Below are positions 33,969 to 40,921 of a stretch of DNA of 51,676 nt, one piece after another (the first letter of the stretch is position 1; each line of letters starts with the position of its first letter). The stretch spans positions 1 through 51,676 of the IMG/VR virus record IMGVR_UViG_3300009183_000012. One strand, written 5' to 3'. A model generated the notes under the pieces. The model ran no database searches and was not told the DNA's origin. It saw only the letters and a list, made by a program, of their open reading frames with translations. This DNA is from a virus. The translations under genes were made by a program, and so were the position numbers.

Positions 33969-34150
33969 TAGGAAAAATCCCACGCCCCCAAAGCTTATGA
34001 CACACAGAGATTACAGAATCTGTCACTTTGTTGTCGACACCTACCAATACCTGTTTCAGGGTGACGTCGTTGGTGACGGGGACGGTAGCAGAGGCGGGGG
34101 GCGCGGCCCTCCAAATCTCCCCCCTCGGCCCCGACCTGACGGCCCCGAAA

Positions 34151-34308
34151 ACCGCGCTACGTCGCGGTGGGTGATGGTGGGCCAAGCGCAAAGGAGGTGA
34201 CCGACTGCATGGGCTAACGCCCCTGCGACTGGTCTCGATCCCCCGCCCCGACCGTCTCGGTCGAAGTAGCTGCCCCCGGCAACCGCGTTCCAACCAACGC
34301 ACCGGGGG
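34151..34308 (+). ncRNA. Structured leader hairpins with strong anti-SD match
   Basis: Three local hairpins: ACCGCG/CGCGGT (34151-34168), CGACCG/CGGTCG (34249-34263), and a two-part stem CCCCCGG/CCGGGGG enclosing GCGTT/AACGC (34273-34308). Between the first two, AAAGGAGGTGA (34190-34200) is an 11-base perfect complement to the 16S rRNA 3' end, followed by ATG-GGC-TAA at 34209-34217. An open frame from CTG at 34205 to TGA at 34384 would give 59 residues, but its composition is unconvincing. Confidence 0.5.
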
Positions 34309-34397
34309 ACGTACAGGTCATCCCCCCGCCTGCTGCGCATCGCTCACCGAAACCACGATCCTGACCGACGTGGAGGACCAGTGAGCAGGAACACCAA

Positions 34398-34452
34398 GTG
34401 GGTGTTTCCTACAGTGACCACGCCCCGCGTGGACCCTGTTGGAAGCACCCAC
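34398..34452 (+). ncRNA. Long 22-bp hairpin in the leader of the first plus-strand gene
   Basis: The outer arms GTGGGTGTTTCC (34398-34409) and GGAAGCACCCAC (34441-34452) pair over 12 bp with one G-U pair. ACAG/CTGT adds 4 bp, and after a 3x3 internal loop CCACGC/GCGTGG (34418-34432) adds 6 bp closed by CCC. It ends 23 bases before the ATG at 34476. No T-run follows, so it is more likely a leader structure than a terminator. Confidence 0.6.
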
Positions 34453-34475
34453 GCTTCACCCAACCAACCAAAAAC

Positions 34476-34757
34476 ATGTCTGCCGATCACATCGCCTCGC
34501 TCTGCGCTCGCTGCGATAGCGCCAGCGCCAACGCCTCCGCCTCCCTCGCCCAACTCGCAGCCCAGACCGGGCCACGCAACCGGGCCAAGTGGCGGCGCGA
34601 ACATGTCCTCCGCGTCGGCCAGCTCGACCGCGCTGCCCTCGCCCTCGCCCTCGCCCTTTGGGTCCAGCCTCACGCCGAGGACCCGCTGCCCGCCTCCTAC
34701 CGCCAGTACGCAACCACCATCCACGGCTATGCCGTCAAGCACCTCAACGTCCTCTAA
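34476..34757 (+). CDS. First gene of the plus-strand arm, unknown
   Basis: 93 residues from an ATG preceded by the unstructured leader CAACCAACCAAAAAC, a type seen before several genes of this arm. Mostly helical, Ala-rich, with a basic middle (TGPRNRAKWRREHVLRVGQL) and RYATTIHGYAVKHL-like end. Cys10 and Cys13 (CARC) could be part of a metal site, but partners are lacking. Another frame is also open here for 78 codons further upstream, but it has poor composition. No family is recognised. Confidence 0.6.
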   Translation: MSADHIASLCARCDSASANASASLAQLAAQTGPRNRAKWRREHVLRVGQLDRAALALALALWVQPHAEDPLPASYRQYATTIHGYAVKHLNVL

Positions 34758-34758
34758 C

Positions 34759-35094
34759 ATGTCCAAACTCATCCTCCCCCGGATCCACCTCGGTGGCACC
34801 GGCCCCACCACGCTCATCGCCGATTACTCCGCTGCCATCGCGGCGTTGCAGGAAGCCCTCCGCCTGCTCGGCGAGAGCTACCACGACCGCGACTACTACC
34901 TCCTCGGTCAGGATATCCACCGCGAGGCTCGTGGTCAGCACGTCGAACGCTGCGCCGCCATCGGCGGCGTGATCGCCGCCCTCCGAGCCATGCAAGACCA
35001 CGCTGCCGACGAGCGCGACGCCCGCGACGGCATTGCCCGGGCGTGGCTCGACGCTGACGCCGACGACCACCACGCCCGCACCCGCCAACCCTAA
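34759..35094 (+). CDS. Conserved phage protein of the HLxGT...RDYY type
   Basis: 111 residues. RIHLGGTGPTTLIADYSAAI at 8-27 and HDRDYYLLGQDIHREARGQH at about 64-83 fit a small phage family that I remember by an IHLNGT start and a RDYY box, always of unknown function. Helical throughout, with an Asp/His-rich tail. Its TAA stop is immediately followed by the first base of the hammerhead ribozyme, so the mRNA end left by cleavage would lie 25 bases past this gene. Confidence 0.65.
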   Translation: MSKLILPRIHLGGTGPTTLIADYSAAIAALQEALRLLGESYHDRDYYLLGQDIHREARGQHVERCAAIGGVIAALRAMQDHAADERDARDGIARAWLDADADDHHARTRQP

Positions 35095-35147
35095 GGACGA
35101 AACGCCCCCACCGGGCGTCTCGGCGTTTCGCGCCGACTGACGAGTCC
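35095..35147 (+). ncRNA. Type-II hammerhead ribozyme
   Basis: All core elements are present in type-II order: GGAC (35095-35098), GAAA (35099-35102), stem III CGCCC/GGGCG with loop CCACC, GUC with predicted cleavage after C35119, stem I UCGGCG/CGCCGA with loop UUUCG (35120-35136), CUGACGA core (35137-35143), and GUCC (35144-35147) closing stem II with the first four bases. Every invariant base (C3, U4, G5, A6, G8, A9, G12, A13, A14, A15.1-U16.1, H17) fits. It occupies the 84-base gap before the AAA+ gene. Cleavage would give the AAA+ message a 5'-hydroxyl end 59 bases before its ATG. Confidence 0.9.
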
Positions 35148-35178
35148 AGCCGCCTCACCTGTTCCACCTGTTCCTCCC

Positions 35179-36213
35179 ATGTCCTCCTCCTCCCGCCTCA
35201 CCCAACTCCTCAACGCCAACCGCCGCGTCCTCCTCGTAGGTCCGCCCGGTTGTGCCAAAACCGCTCGCGTCGCCGCCGCCGCCCTCGACTGCAACCGCAA
35301 GCTCATCGTCTTCCGTTCCGCCCTCGCCGAGAGGGTGGACCTCGGTGGGTGCTACGTCCCCAACCAAGCCAAGGGCGTCACGGAATCGCTCCCGCTGCAA
35401 CTCCTCTGGGACTTGCGGCACACCACCGTCCCCACCCTGCTCTTCCTCGACGACCTCGGGCAGGCCCCCGTCGACGTGCAGGCTGCAGCGATGGCCCTGT
35501 TTGACGACGGTGCCATCAGCAAGTCGGTCGTGATCTGGGGTGCCACCAATCGACCCGGCGACAAGGCCGGTGTGACCTCGCTCTGCGAGCCGCTGCGCTC
35601 GCGGTTCCACGTTGCATTTGCGATTGCAACGCCCCAGACCGAAAACAAGACCGACGGCCCGACCTACGTCGCCCCGTGGCGCGATGAGGTCGATGCGTGG
35701 GCCGCGTGGGCGAACGAGCAGGGCTTCGCCCCTGAGCTCGTCGCGTGGCACCGGTCCACGACCGGGCGTACGTTGTACGCTTGGAAGCCCGCCGCCGACC
35801 CGGCCACCCGCATGCCCGACTTCCGCAGCTGGGAAACGGTCGGTCACCTCTGGGAGGCGGGTCTCCGCGACTTCGACACGATCAGCGCCGCAATCGGCAA
35901 GGCTGCCGCCGCAGAGTTCCTCGCCTTCGCCGCCCTCGCCGACCAGCTGCCCACTCCACAACAGGTGTGGATGGACCCGCACGGTGCCACGGTGCCGACC
36001 GAACCGGCGGCGCAGTACCTGATCGCCTCCATGCTCGGTCGGGCGGCGGAGGCCAAGTTCGCGCCGCAGCTGGTCACGTACCTGTCCCGCCTGCCCCGCG
36101 TGATGGGTGCCTACTGCGCAAAGGACGCCTTCGCCCGCCTCGGTGCCAAACTCGTCGCCAACAAGGCATGGCAGGAGTGGTGGGTCGCCAACCAAGCCCT
36201 GTTCACTGCCTGA
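35179..36213 (+). CDS. MoxR/CobS-like AAA+ ATPase
   Basis: 344 residues. Walker A GPPGCAKT is at 21-28, Walker B LLFLDD at 87-92, and the sensor-1 Asn is in WGATNRP (121-126). Arg residues in PLRSRFHV near 140 fit the arginine finger. The C-terminal half is helical and less conserved. MoxR-type ATPases work with VWA-domain partners, often encoded nearby, to remodel or load metals into target proteins. Here a VWA/metallopeptidase gene lies two genes downstream. The leader contains the hammerhead ribozyme. Confidence 0.85.
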   Translation: MSSSSRLTQLLNANRRVLLVGPPGCAKTARVAAAALDCNRKLIVFRSALAERVDLGGCYVPNQAKGVTESLPLQLLWDLRHTTVPTLLFLDDLGQAPVDVQAAAMALFDDGAISKSVVIWGATNRPGDKAGVTSLCEPLRSRFHVAFAIATPQTENKTDGPTYVAPWRDEVDAWAAWANEQGFAPELVAWHRSTTGRTLYAWKPAADPATRMPDFRSWETVGHLWEAGLRDFDTISAAIGKAAAAEFLAFAALADQLPTPQQVWMDPHGATVPTEPAAQYLIASMLGRAAEAKFAPQLVTYLSRLPRVMGAYCAKDAFARLGAKLVANKAWQEWWVANQALFTA

Positions 36214-36224
36214 TAGCTCACCGA

Positions 36225-36251
36225 CCTACCACCCTGCCGCAGGGTGGTGGG
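36225..36251 (+). terminator. Hairpin after AAA+ gene
   Basis: A 12-bp stem (CCUACCACCCUG with CAGGGUGGUGGG, one G-U pair) closed by CCG, 11 bases past the stop. It is followed by TTGCCTTAG, not a clean T-run, so it may be a weak terminator or an RNA-stability hairpin. A similar CCACCCT/AGGGTGG hairpin lies at 38308-38331. Confidence 0.5.
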
Positions 36252-36299
36252 TTGCCTTAGCTCTCAACTCAACTCAACCAACCAACAACAGGTATCACC

Positions 36300-37082
36300 A
36301 TGAAACTCAGTTCCCGCGCAGTTATCGCAGTCCTCAACGTCGGTGCATGGCGCGTCGTCAAACGCCATGCCGCCGAGACCGCAGTCGAGAACGCTCGGCA
36401 CGGTCTCACCAACGAAGCCCGCGTCGACGTCAAGATCTGCGCCCACCATGCCTTGGAATCCATCGCCGAGCTTCATTCTGAAGCTCGGCTTGAGCACTAT
36501 CGGCTCACGCTCCCCTGCGCAGACAAGGGTTTGCGCCTCCTCCCTGCCGCCCGACAGTTCGAACACAGTGAGATCATGAAGGACTTCGCCGCCCGCATCC
36601 AGCAGCTGGTGACGACGTTCCTTGCGGACTACGACACCGTCCGCACCGACGCCCCGGCTCGGCTCAACGGCCTCTACGTCGCCGCCCATTGGCCAACGCA
36701 CGAGGTGGTTGAGTCCAAGTTCTACTTCACCACCCGCTACCTCCCGGTGCCCGACGTCGGGCAGTGGGCCGAGTGGCTGGAAGAGGCGTCGGCCTGCGCC
36801 CAAGATGAACTGCGCGAGCGTCTCGCCGATGCCGTCGTCAAGGTCGCGCAGAAGTTGCGCGACCCCAAGGCAATCTTCCGCGACACCCTCGTGTCCAACC
36901 TGACCGAGATCCTCGCCCTCGTCCCCGACCTCAACCTCGCCGACGACCCGGTCATCGCCGACCTCGCTCGCCAAGCGGGTGACCTCGTCGAGCACGACGC
37001 CGACACCCTGCGCGATGACCCCATCGCTCGCGCTAACACGGCGTCCCGCGCCAATGAAATCTGCACCATGTTCTCCCTGTAA
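36300..37082 (+). CDS. Helical protein between AAA+ and VWA genes (DUF3150-like candidate)
   Basis: 260 residues, predicted helical with an early beta start. NEARVDVKICAHHALE and YRLTLPCADKGLRLLPAARQ are followed by a GLYVAAHWPTHEVVESKFYF stretch. In other phages a DUF3150-type protein lies between a MoxR/CobS-like ATPase and a VWA/CobT-like protein, so position suggests the same part here; sequence similarity is not certain. It is probably a substrate or adaptor of the AAA+/VWA machine. The leader is CAACCAACCAACAACAGGTATCACC with no Shine-Dalgarno. Confidence 0.55.
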   Translation: MKLSSRAVIAVLNVGAWRVVKRHAAETAVENARHGLTNEARVDVKICAHHALESIAELHSEARLEHYRLTLPCADKGLRLLPAARQFEHSEIMKDFAARIQQLVTTFLADYDTVRTDAPARLNGLYVAAHWPTHEVVESKFYFTTRYLPVPDVGQWAEWLEEASACAQDELRERLADAVVKVAQKLRDPKAIFRDTLVSNLTEILALVPDLNLADDPVIADLARQAGDLVEHDADTLRDDPIARANTASRANEICTMFSL

Positions 37083-37094
37083 ACCTGTTTTACC

Positions 37095-38300
37095 ATGTCC
37101 ACCACACCCATCGCTATCGACAAAGCCCGCTACTGGGCGCTCACCACTCCGCACGCTGCCTTCTACGGCAGCCTCGCCTCCAACTTGGTCGACGTCATGG
37201 ACCCCTCGGTCCAGACCGCTGCGACCGACGGCAAGGTCATCCGCTGGAGTCCGGAGTTCGTCGCCTCCCTCACGCCGGAGGAGGTGCGCTTCGTGCTCCT
37301 GCACGAGACCCTCCACTGCGCCCACAACCACTTCGACCGCTTGCCCATTACCCCCGAGGGTAACGAGGCAGGCGACTACGCGATCAACGCCGTCCTCGAA
37401 AAGGTCGCCGGGATCACGATGCCCAAGGGTGGGCTGCGCGACACCAAGTACGACGGTCTCGCGGAGGAGGAAATCCTCGCCGCCCTCCGCCGCAAGCCGC
37501 AGCCCAAGCCGCAGGATGGCCAGCCCGGCCAGCCCGGCCAGCCCGACCCCAACGGCCAGCCCGACCAGCCCGACCCCAACGGCCAGCCCGACCCCGGTGG
37601 CTGCGGCGGGTTTGGCCCGCCTGCACCCTCTGCCCCGCCTGCCCCCGGCAAGGCCGCGCCGCAGACGATGGCGGAGAAATGGACGCAGGCCATCGTGCAG
37701 GCCGACATGGCCGCACGCAGCCTCGGCAAAGGCAATGCGCCCGCCGAGATGCAGCGCATCATCGACGCCGCGACCGCTGCGGCCAAGCTCAACTGGAAAG
37801 ACGAGACCGCGGACTTCCTCAAGTCCAGCATCGCGACCCGCAACGATTGGACCCGCTCGGCCCGCCGGTTCGCGGGTGCTCCCGTGATCTATCCCCGCCG
37901 CCGGGTCGACTCGACCGGTCTCGTGGTGTTCGTCCGCGACACGTCGGGCAGCGTCGACGACAAGCTCACGGCGCAGTTCACGGCGCTCATCGCGCAGTGC
38001 TGCGGCGACCTGAACTGTGAGGCTCTGGTCATGGACTGCGACACGATCATCCACGCCGAGTATCGCCTCGCACCCGGCGAGGAAGCGCCCCTGCACGCCA
38101 AGGGCGGCGGAGGCACCGACTTCCGCGAGCCCTTCGCCCGCGTCGCGGAGCTGGTCGAGTCGGGCGAGAACGTCGCCGGTCTGGTCTACCTGACAGACCT
38201 CTGCGGTGACGAACCCGACACGGTCGACGTCTCGACCCTGTGGTTGTCCACGACCAAGTCGGTCGCCCGCACTGGTCACACGGTCCACGTCGACCTGTGA
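37095..38300 (+). CDS. Metallopeptidase/VWA-domain protein (DUF2201-like)
   Basis: 401 residues. HETLH (70-74) followed by CAHNH (75-79) is a zinc-peptidase motif. A collagen-like linker of QPGQPGQPDPNGQP repeats covers about 142-168. The VWA-like domain has the metal-ion site DTSGS (282-286), Thr341 in GGGGTDF and Asp368 in YLTDLCGD. This layout is the DUF2201 putative metallopeptidase plus VWA-like pair. Together with the MoxR-like ATPase it forms a chaperone-type module of unknown target. In phage T4-like and cyanophage relatives, CobS/CobT-like pairs also occur without a cobalamin pathway. Confidence 0.8.
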   Translation: MSTTPIAIDKARYWALTTPHAAFYGSLASNLVDVMDPSVQTAATDGKVIRWSPEFVASLTPEEVRFVLLHETLHCAHNHFDRLPITPEGNEAGDYAINAVLEKVAGITMPKGGLRDTKYDGLAEEEILAALRRKPQPKPQDGQPGQPGQPDPNGQPDQPDPNGQPDPGGCGGFGPPAPSAPPAPGKAAPQTMAEKWTQAIVQADMAARSLGKGNAPAEMQRIIDAATAAAKLNWKDETADFLKSSIATRNDWTRSARRFAGAPVIYPRRRVDSTGLVVFVRDTSGSVDDKLTAQFTALIAQCCGDLNCEALVMDCDTIIHAEYRLAPGEEAPLHAKGGGGTDFREPFARVAELVESGENVAGLVYLTDLCGDEPDTVDVSTLWLSTTKSVARTGHTVHVDL

Positions 38301-38307
38301 CCCACCA

Positions 38308-38331
38308 CCACCCTCCCTCGGGGGAGGGTGG
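38308..38331 (+). terminator. Hairpin before the Gly-X genes
   Basis: 10-bp perfect arms (CCACCCTCCC and GGGAGGGTGG) around TCGG, 8 bases after the VWA stop, followed by CCCCTTTC and then the ATG at 38340. It could attenuate or process the message before the repeat genes. Confidence 0.5.
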
Positions 38332-38339
38332 CCCCTTTC

Positions 38340-38645
38340 ATGACCACGATCAACGGCAACGGCATCGGCATCGGCTACGGCTACGGCAACGGCTACGGCA
38401 ACGGCTACGGCGACGGCTACGGCGACGGCGACGGCAACGGCTACGGCGACGGCTACGGCGACGGCGACGGCGACGGCTCCGGCAACGGCTACGGCTACGG
38501 CTCCGGCTCCGGCTACGGCTACGGCTACGGCATCGGCATCGGCGACGGCTACGGCTGCGGCATCGGCGACGGCTACGGCTGCGGCGACGGCGTCTTCGCC
38601 CGACGCGCCGACGACCCATTGCAGGCACTCACCACCCTCTCATGA
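38340..38645 (+). CDS. Gly-X repeat protein 1
   Basis: 101 residues. MTTINGNG opens a run of about 75 residues in which every second residue is Gly and the others are Tyr, Asn, Asp, Ser, Ile or Cys (YGNGYGDGYGDGDG). It ends with the tail GVFARRADDPLQALTTLS. Codons are GGC plus NNC throughout. The stop overlaps the next ATG (ATGA). Alternating Gly suggests an extended silk-like sheet or a flexible Tyr-rich polymer; no signal peptide is present. It is downstream of the AAA+/VWA module. Confidence 0.8.
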   Translation: MTTINGNGIGIGYGYGNGYGNGYGDGYGDGDGNGYGDGYGDGDGDGSGNGYGYGSGSGYGYGYGIGIGDGYGCGIGDGYGCGDGVFARRADDPLQALTTLS

Positions 38646-38881
38646 CGACGATCAAAGGCGACGGCATCGGCTACGGCTCCGGCTACGGCTACAACAACGG
38701 CGACGGCTACGGCTACGGCTACGGCTCCGGCTACGGCTACGGCTACGGCATCGGCAACGGCGACGGCTACGGCGACGGCTCCGGCGACGGCTACGGCATC
38801 GGCGACGGCTACGGTGACGGCGACGGCGTCTTCGCCCGACGCGCCGACGACCCATTGCAGGCACTCACCACTCTCTCATGA
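38642..38881 (+). CDS. Gly-X repeat protein 2
   Basis: 79 residues, the shortest copy. Start MTTIKGDG, Gly-X body with one interruption (YGYNNGDG, where Asn-Asn breaks the alternation), and the tail GVFARRADDPLQALTTLS unchanged. Compared with copy 1, the tail DNA differs at one third-codon position (ACC to ACT), a silent change. ATGA overlaps at both ends. Confidence 0.8.
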   Translation: MTTIKGDGIGYGSGYGYNNGDGYGYGYGSGYGYGYGIGNGDGYGDGSGDGYGIGDGYGDGDGVFARRADDPLQALTTLS

Positions 38882-39257
38882 CGACGATCAAAGGCGACGG
38901 CTACGGCTACGGCTCCGGCTACGGCTACAACAACGGCGACGGCTACGGCTACGGCATCGGCTCCGGCTCCGGCTCCGGCTACGGCAACGGCAACGGCTAC
39001 GGCTACGGCATCGGCATCGGCTACGGCAACGGCAACGGCTACGGCTACGGCATCGGCAACGGCTACGGCGACGGCGACGGCTACGGCTACGGCCATGGCT
39101 ACGGCTACGGCGACGGCTACGGCTCCGGCTACGGCAACGGCTCCGGCTCCGGCTCCGGCTCCGGCAACGGCGACGGCTCCGGCAACGGCAACGGCCAAGG
39201 CACCGGAGTCTTCGCCCGACGCGCCGACGACCCATTGCAGGCGCTCACCACCCTTTC

Positions 39258-39261
<4 letters not shown>
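38878..39261 (+). CDS. Gly-X repeat protein 3
   Basis: 127 residues, the longest copy. The start is nearly identical to copy 2 including the YNNGDG break. The body adds His and Gln positions (YGHGYG, NGQGTG) and a Ser-rich stretch. The tail is again GVFARRADDPLQALTTLS. The tail DNA has three silent changes against copy 1 (GGC/GGA, GCA/GCG, CTC/CTT), which favours selection on this frame. Confidence 0.8.
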
Positions 39262-39563
<302 letters not shown>

Positions 39564-39594
39564 CAAACAACAACAACCAAAAACAGATATCACC

Positions 39595-39861
39595 ATGAGC
39601 AACATCATCACCCCCGGCTGGCACATCGTCGTCGTCGACAGCGGCTTCGTCTTCTGCGGCGACTGCATCCACAACGAGGATACCCTCGTCATCACCAACG
39701 TCAAACAACTCCGCCAGTGGGGCACGACCCGTGGCCTCGGCGAGTTGGTCAACGGACCCACGACCAAGACCGTCATCGACCCGATCCCGTCGGTCATCGT
39801 GCCCCGCGCCCGCGTGATCTTCACGATCCCCGTGAACGACAAGAAATGGAGCAAGGCATGA
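39595..39861 (+). CDS. Small beta-rich protein, unknown
   Basis: 88 residues from ATG after the leader AACAGATATCACC, nearly the same as the leader of the gene at 36300. WHIVVVDSGFVFCGDCIHNE (9-28) contains CGDC, and TLVITNVKQLRQWGTTRGLG follows. The body has strand-rich character ending in RARVIFTIPVNDKKW. A short zinc or redox site is possible. The stop overlaps the next ATG (ATGA). Confidence 0.7.
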   Translation: MSNIITPGWHIVVVDSGFVFCGDCIHNEDTLVITNVKQLRQWGTTRGLGELVNGPTTKTVIDPIPSVIVPRARVIFTIPVNDKKWSKA

Positions 39862-40134
39862 TCACCACGTACTGGGTCACCCCCACGAAAGGGAACCTTG
39901 GTAGCGGCACCTTGCGCAAGCAGCGGGGGGTACCGCCACATCGTGTCCCGACCGGTGCTGATCTGGGACGACTCCACCACGCCCCCCACGCTGCTGCGCC
40001 AACAGCAGCCGTGGAAGGCCGTGAGTGCTGGCGCACCCATGCACCCCTTCTTCCTCCACCGCGACAAACTTTATCGCGTGCCGTCTATCACTGAACCCTG
40101 CATCGCCGAACTCGTCTTCGATCATCAACCGTAA
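39858..40134 (+). pseudogene. Small gene split by a +1 frame change at a G6 run
   Basis: Frame 1 from ATG 39858 (overlapping the previous stop) reads MITTYWVTPTKGNLGSGTLR. After the six G at 39925-39930 its composition turns Arg/His/Pro-rich and unprotein-like, while the +1 frame becomes good (YRHIVSRPVLIWDD to the TAA at 40132) with GC-rich third positions. Dropping one G gives one 91-residue protein. It may be a homopolymer error, a true mutation or programmed frameshifting. Confidence 0.6.
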
Positions 40135-40139
40135 CCACC

Positions 40140-40721
40140 ATGTCCATCTACATCACTCCCGAAATTCAGAAAGCCCTCACCGACCTCGGCTGGCCCGAAG
40201 TTCCCGATGCCCGTCTCAGCACTTACGTTCACCACCGCTCCACCAGCGAGCCTTCGATCTACGTGCGAGCGGTCAAACGTCGTGGCTATGGGCACCCAAC
40301 CAGTCCCACCAAGTTCGTCGTGGGCTGCGACTACAAAGACGCTATCGGCGTCGACGCGATCAAACCCCACACCGTCAACATCGAAGCGACCAAGTGGGTG
40401 CAGTCGCTGTTCCGCTGGCACACCACCGCGACGTTCAAGCTGGTCGAGATCCGCGCCAAGCATGCCGAGCGCGACCGTGAGACGAAGCGCAAGAACTCTC
40501 GCCGCGAAGCTCACGCCGAGGAACTCAAGGCGATTACCGGCGACACCGGCTGCCTTGTGGCCGGTGGCGTAGCCGACGACGGCAGCTATACCAGTATCCG
40601 GTTAAACCTGACACTGATCAACAAGCTCAATGAGCGACTCGCTTACCAGCCGATTGCCGCTGCGGCGAAACGTGGAGGGGAGTTGATCACGCTCCTCAAG
40701 GAGCACGGCTTCCTGACGTGA
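40140..40721 (+). CDS. Conserved-looking protein before the primase, unknown
   Basis: 193 residues after the leader TAACCACC. Mixed alpha/beta first half (YVHHRSTSEPSIYVRAVKRR, TKFVVGCDYKDAIGVDAIKP), a basic helix around 105-125 (KHAERDRETKRKNSRREAHA), and a helical C-terminus. Basic charge suggests nucleic-acid contact. No catalytic motif is seen. Confidence 0.65.
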   Translation: MSIYITPEIQKALTDLGWPEVPDARLSTYVHHRSTSEPSIYVRAVKRRGYGHPTSPTKFVVGCDYKDAIGVDAIKPHTVNIEATKWVQSLFRWHTTATFKLVEIRAKHAERDRETKRKNSRREAHAEELKAITGDTGCLVAGGVADDGSYTSIRLNLTLINKLNERLAYQPIAAAAKRGGELITLLKEHGFLT

Positions 40722-40752
40722 GATAGTTCAAGGCAGGTATTGTAGGCATTGA

Positions 40753-40770
40753 CACGAACGCGAGTTCGTG
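40753..40770 (+). promoter_or_regulatory. GNRA-type hairpin next to TTGACA
   Basis: CACGAAC-GCGA-GTTCGTG has perfect 7-bp arms and a GCGA tetraloop. TTGACA (40749-40754) overlaps its 5' side. No good -10 box follows, so it is listed as a possible operator or mRNA structure ahead of the replication genes. Confidence 0.4.
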
Positions 40771-40789
40771 ATCGTGGTGCCACCCTGCA

Positions 40790-40921
40790 ATGACTCCCTC
40801 TCAACTTGCCGCCGCCCTTGGACGATTGTCCAAAGGCAAAAAGAAAACCCTGTCGAAGGCCGAGATCGCCCGACGGACCAAGCGATTGGCCGAAGCGCGG
40901 AAGTTGAGGTGGTCCAAATGA
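40790..40921 (+). CDS. 43-residue basic protein
   Basis: MTPSQLAAALGRLSKGKKKT followed by LSKAEIARRTKRLAEARKLR: a small helical, Lys/Arg-rich protein. The stop overlaps the primase-helicase ATG (AATGAG), so it is probably translationally coupled to it. It may be a small DNA-binding partner; unknown family. Confidence 0.6.
   Translation: MTPSQLAAALGRLSKGKKKTLSKAEIARRTKRLAEARKLRWSK

Larger units (their letters stand above)
32586..34475. other. 1.9-kb noncoding control/origin region
   Basis: No gene is convincing here between the divergent arms. In order it holds an AT-rich core between 37-bp inverted repeats, 22-bp iterons, GC-rich CGGCACC repeats, CCCCACGT/CACCCGT/CCACCAG repeats, ACTTACGTAAGT palindromes, a parS-like palindrome, an AAGTCGCT hairpin (33799-33822), a TATATA promoter candidate, a strong anti-SD match and a series of hairpins. 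A 67-codon frame at 33997-34200 has Gly/Arg/Pro-rich, unprotein-like content, so I give it low weight. The other frames here come from the repeats. Confidence 0.8.

Noticed and set aside
34310-34345. A second hammerhead-like element (GAAAC ... CTGACCGA)
   Set aside because: The core CUGANGA is broken (CTGACCGA) and no U-H cleavage site follows the possible stem III.
36264-38288. A 674-codon minus-strand frame
   Set aside because: It lies opposite the well-supported helical and VWA genes. High GC at third positions on one strand leaves the opposite strand open.
35179-38300. Cobaltochelatase (CobS/CobT) for cobalamin synthesis
   Set aside because: The ATPase and VWA pair are related in build, but no cobalamin gene is near and the VWA protein has a metallopeptidase motif, so a chelatase role is not supported.
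38809-39198. Antisense Ala-Val and Arg-Ser repeat frames opposite the Gly-X genes
   Set aside because: They arise because (GGCNNC)n has no stops in any frame. The ATGA-linked starts, shared tails and silent tail substitutions support only the plus-strand Gly-X frame.
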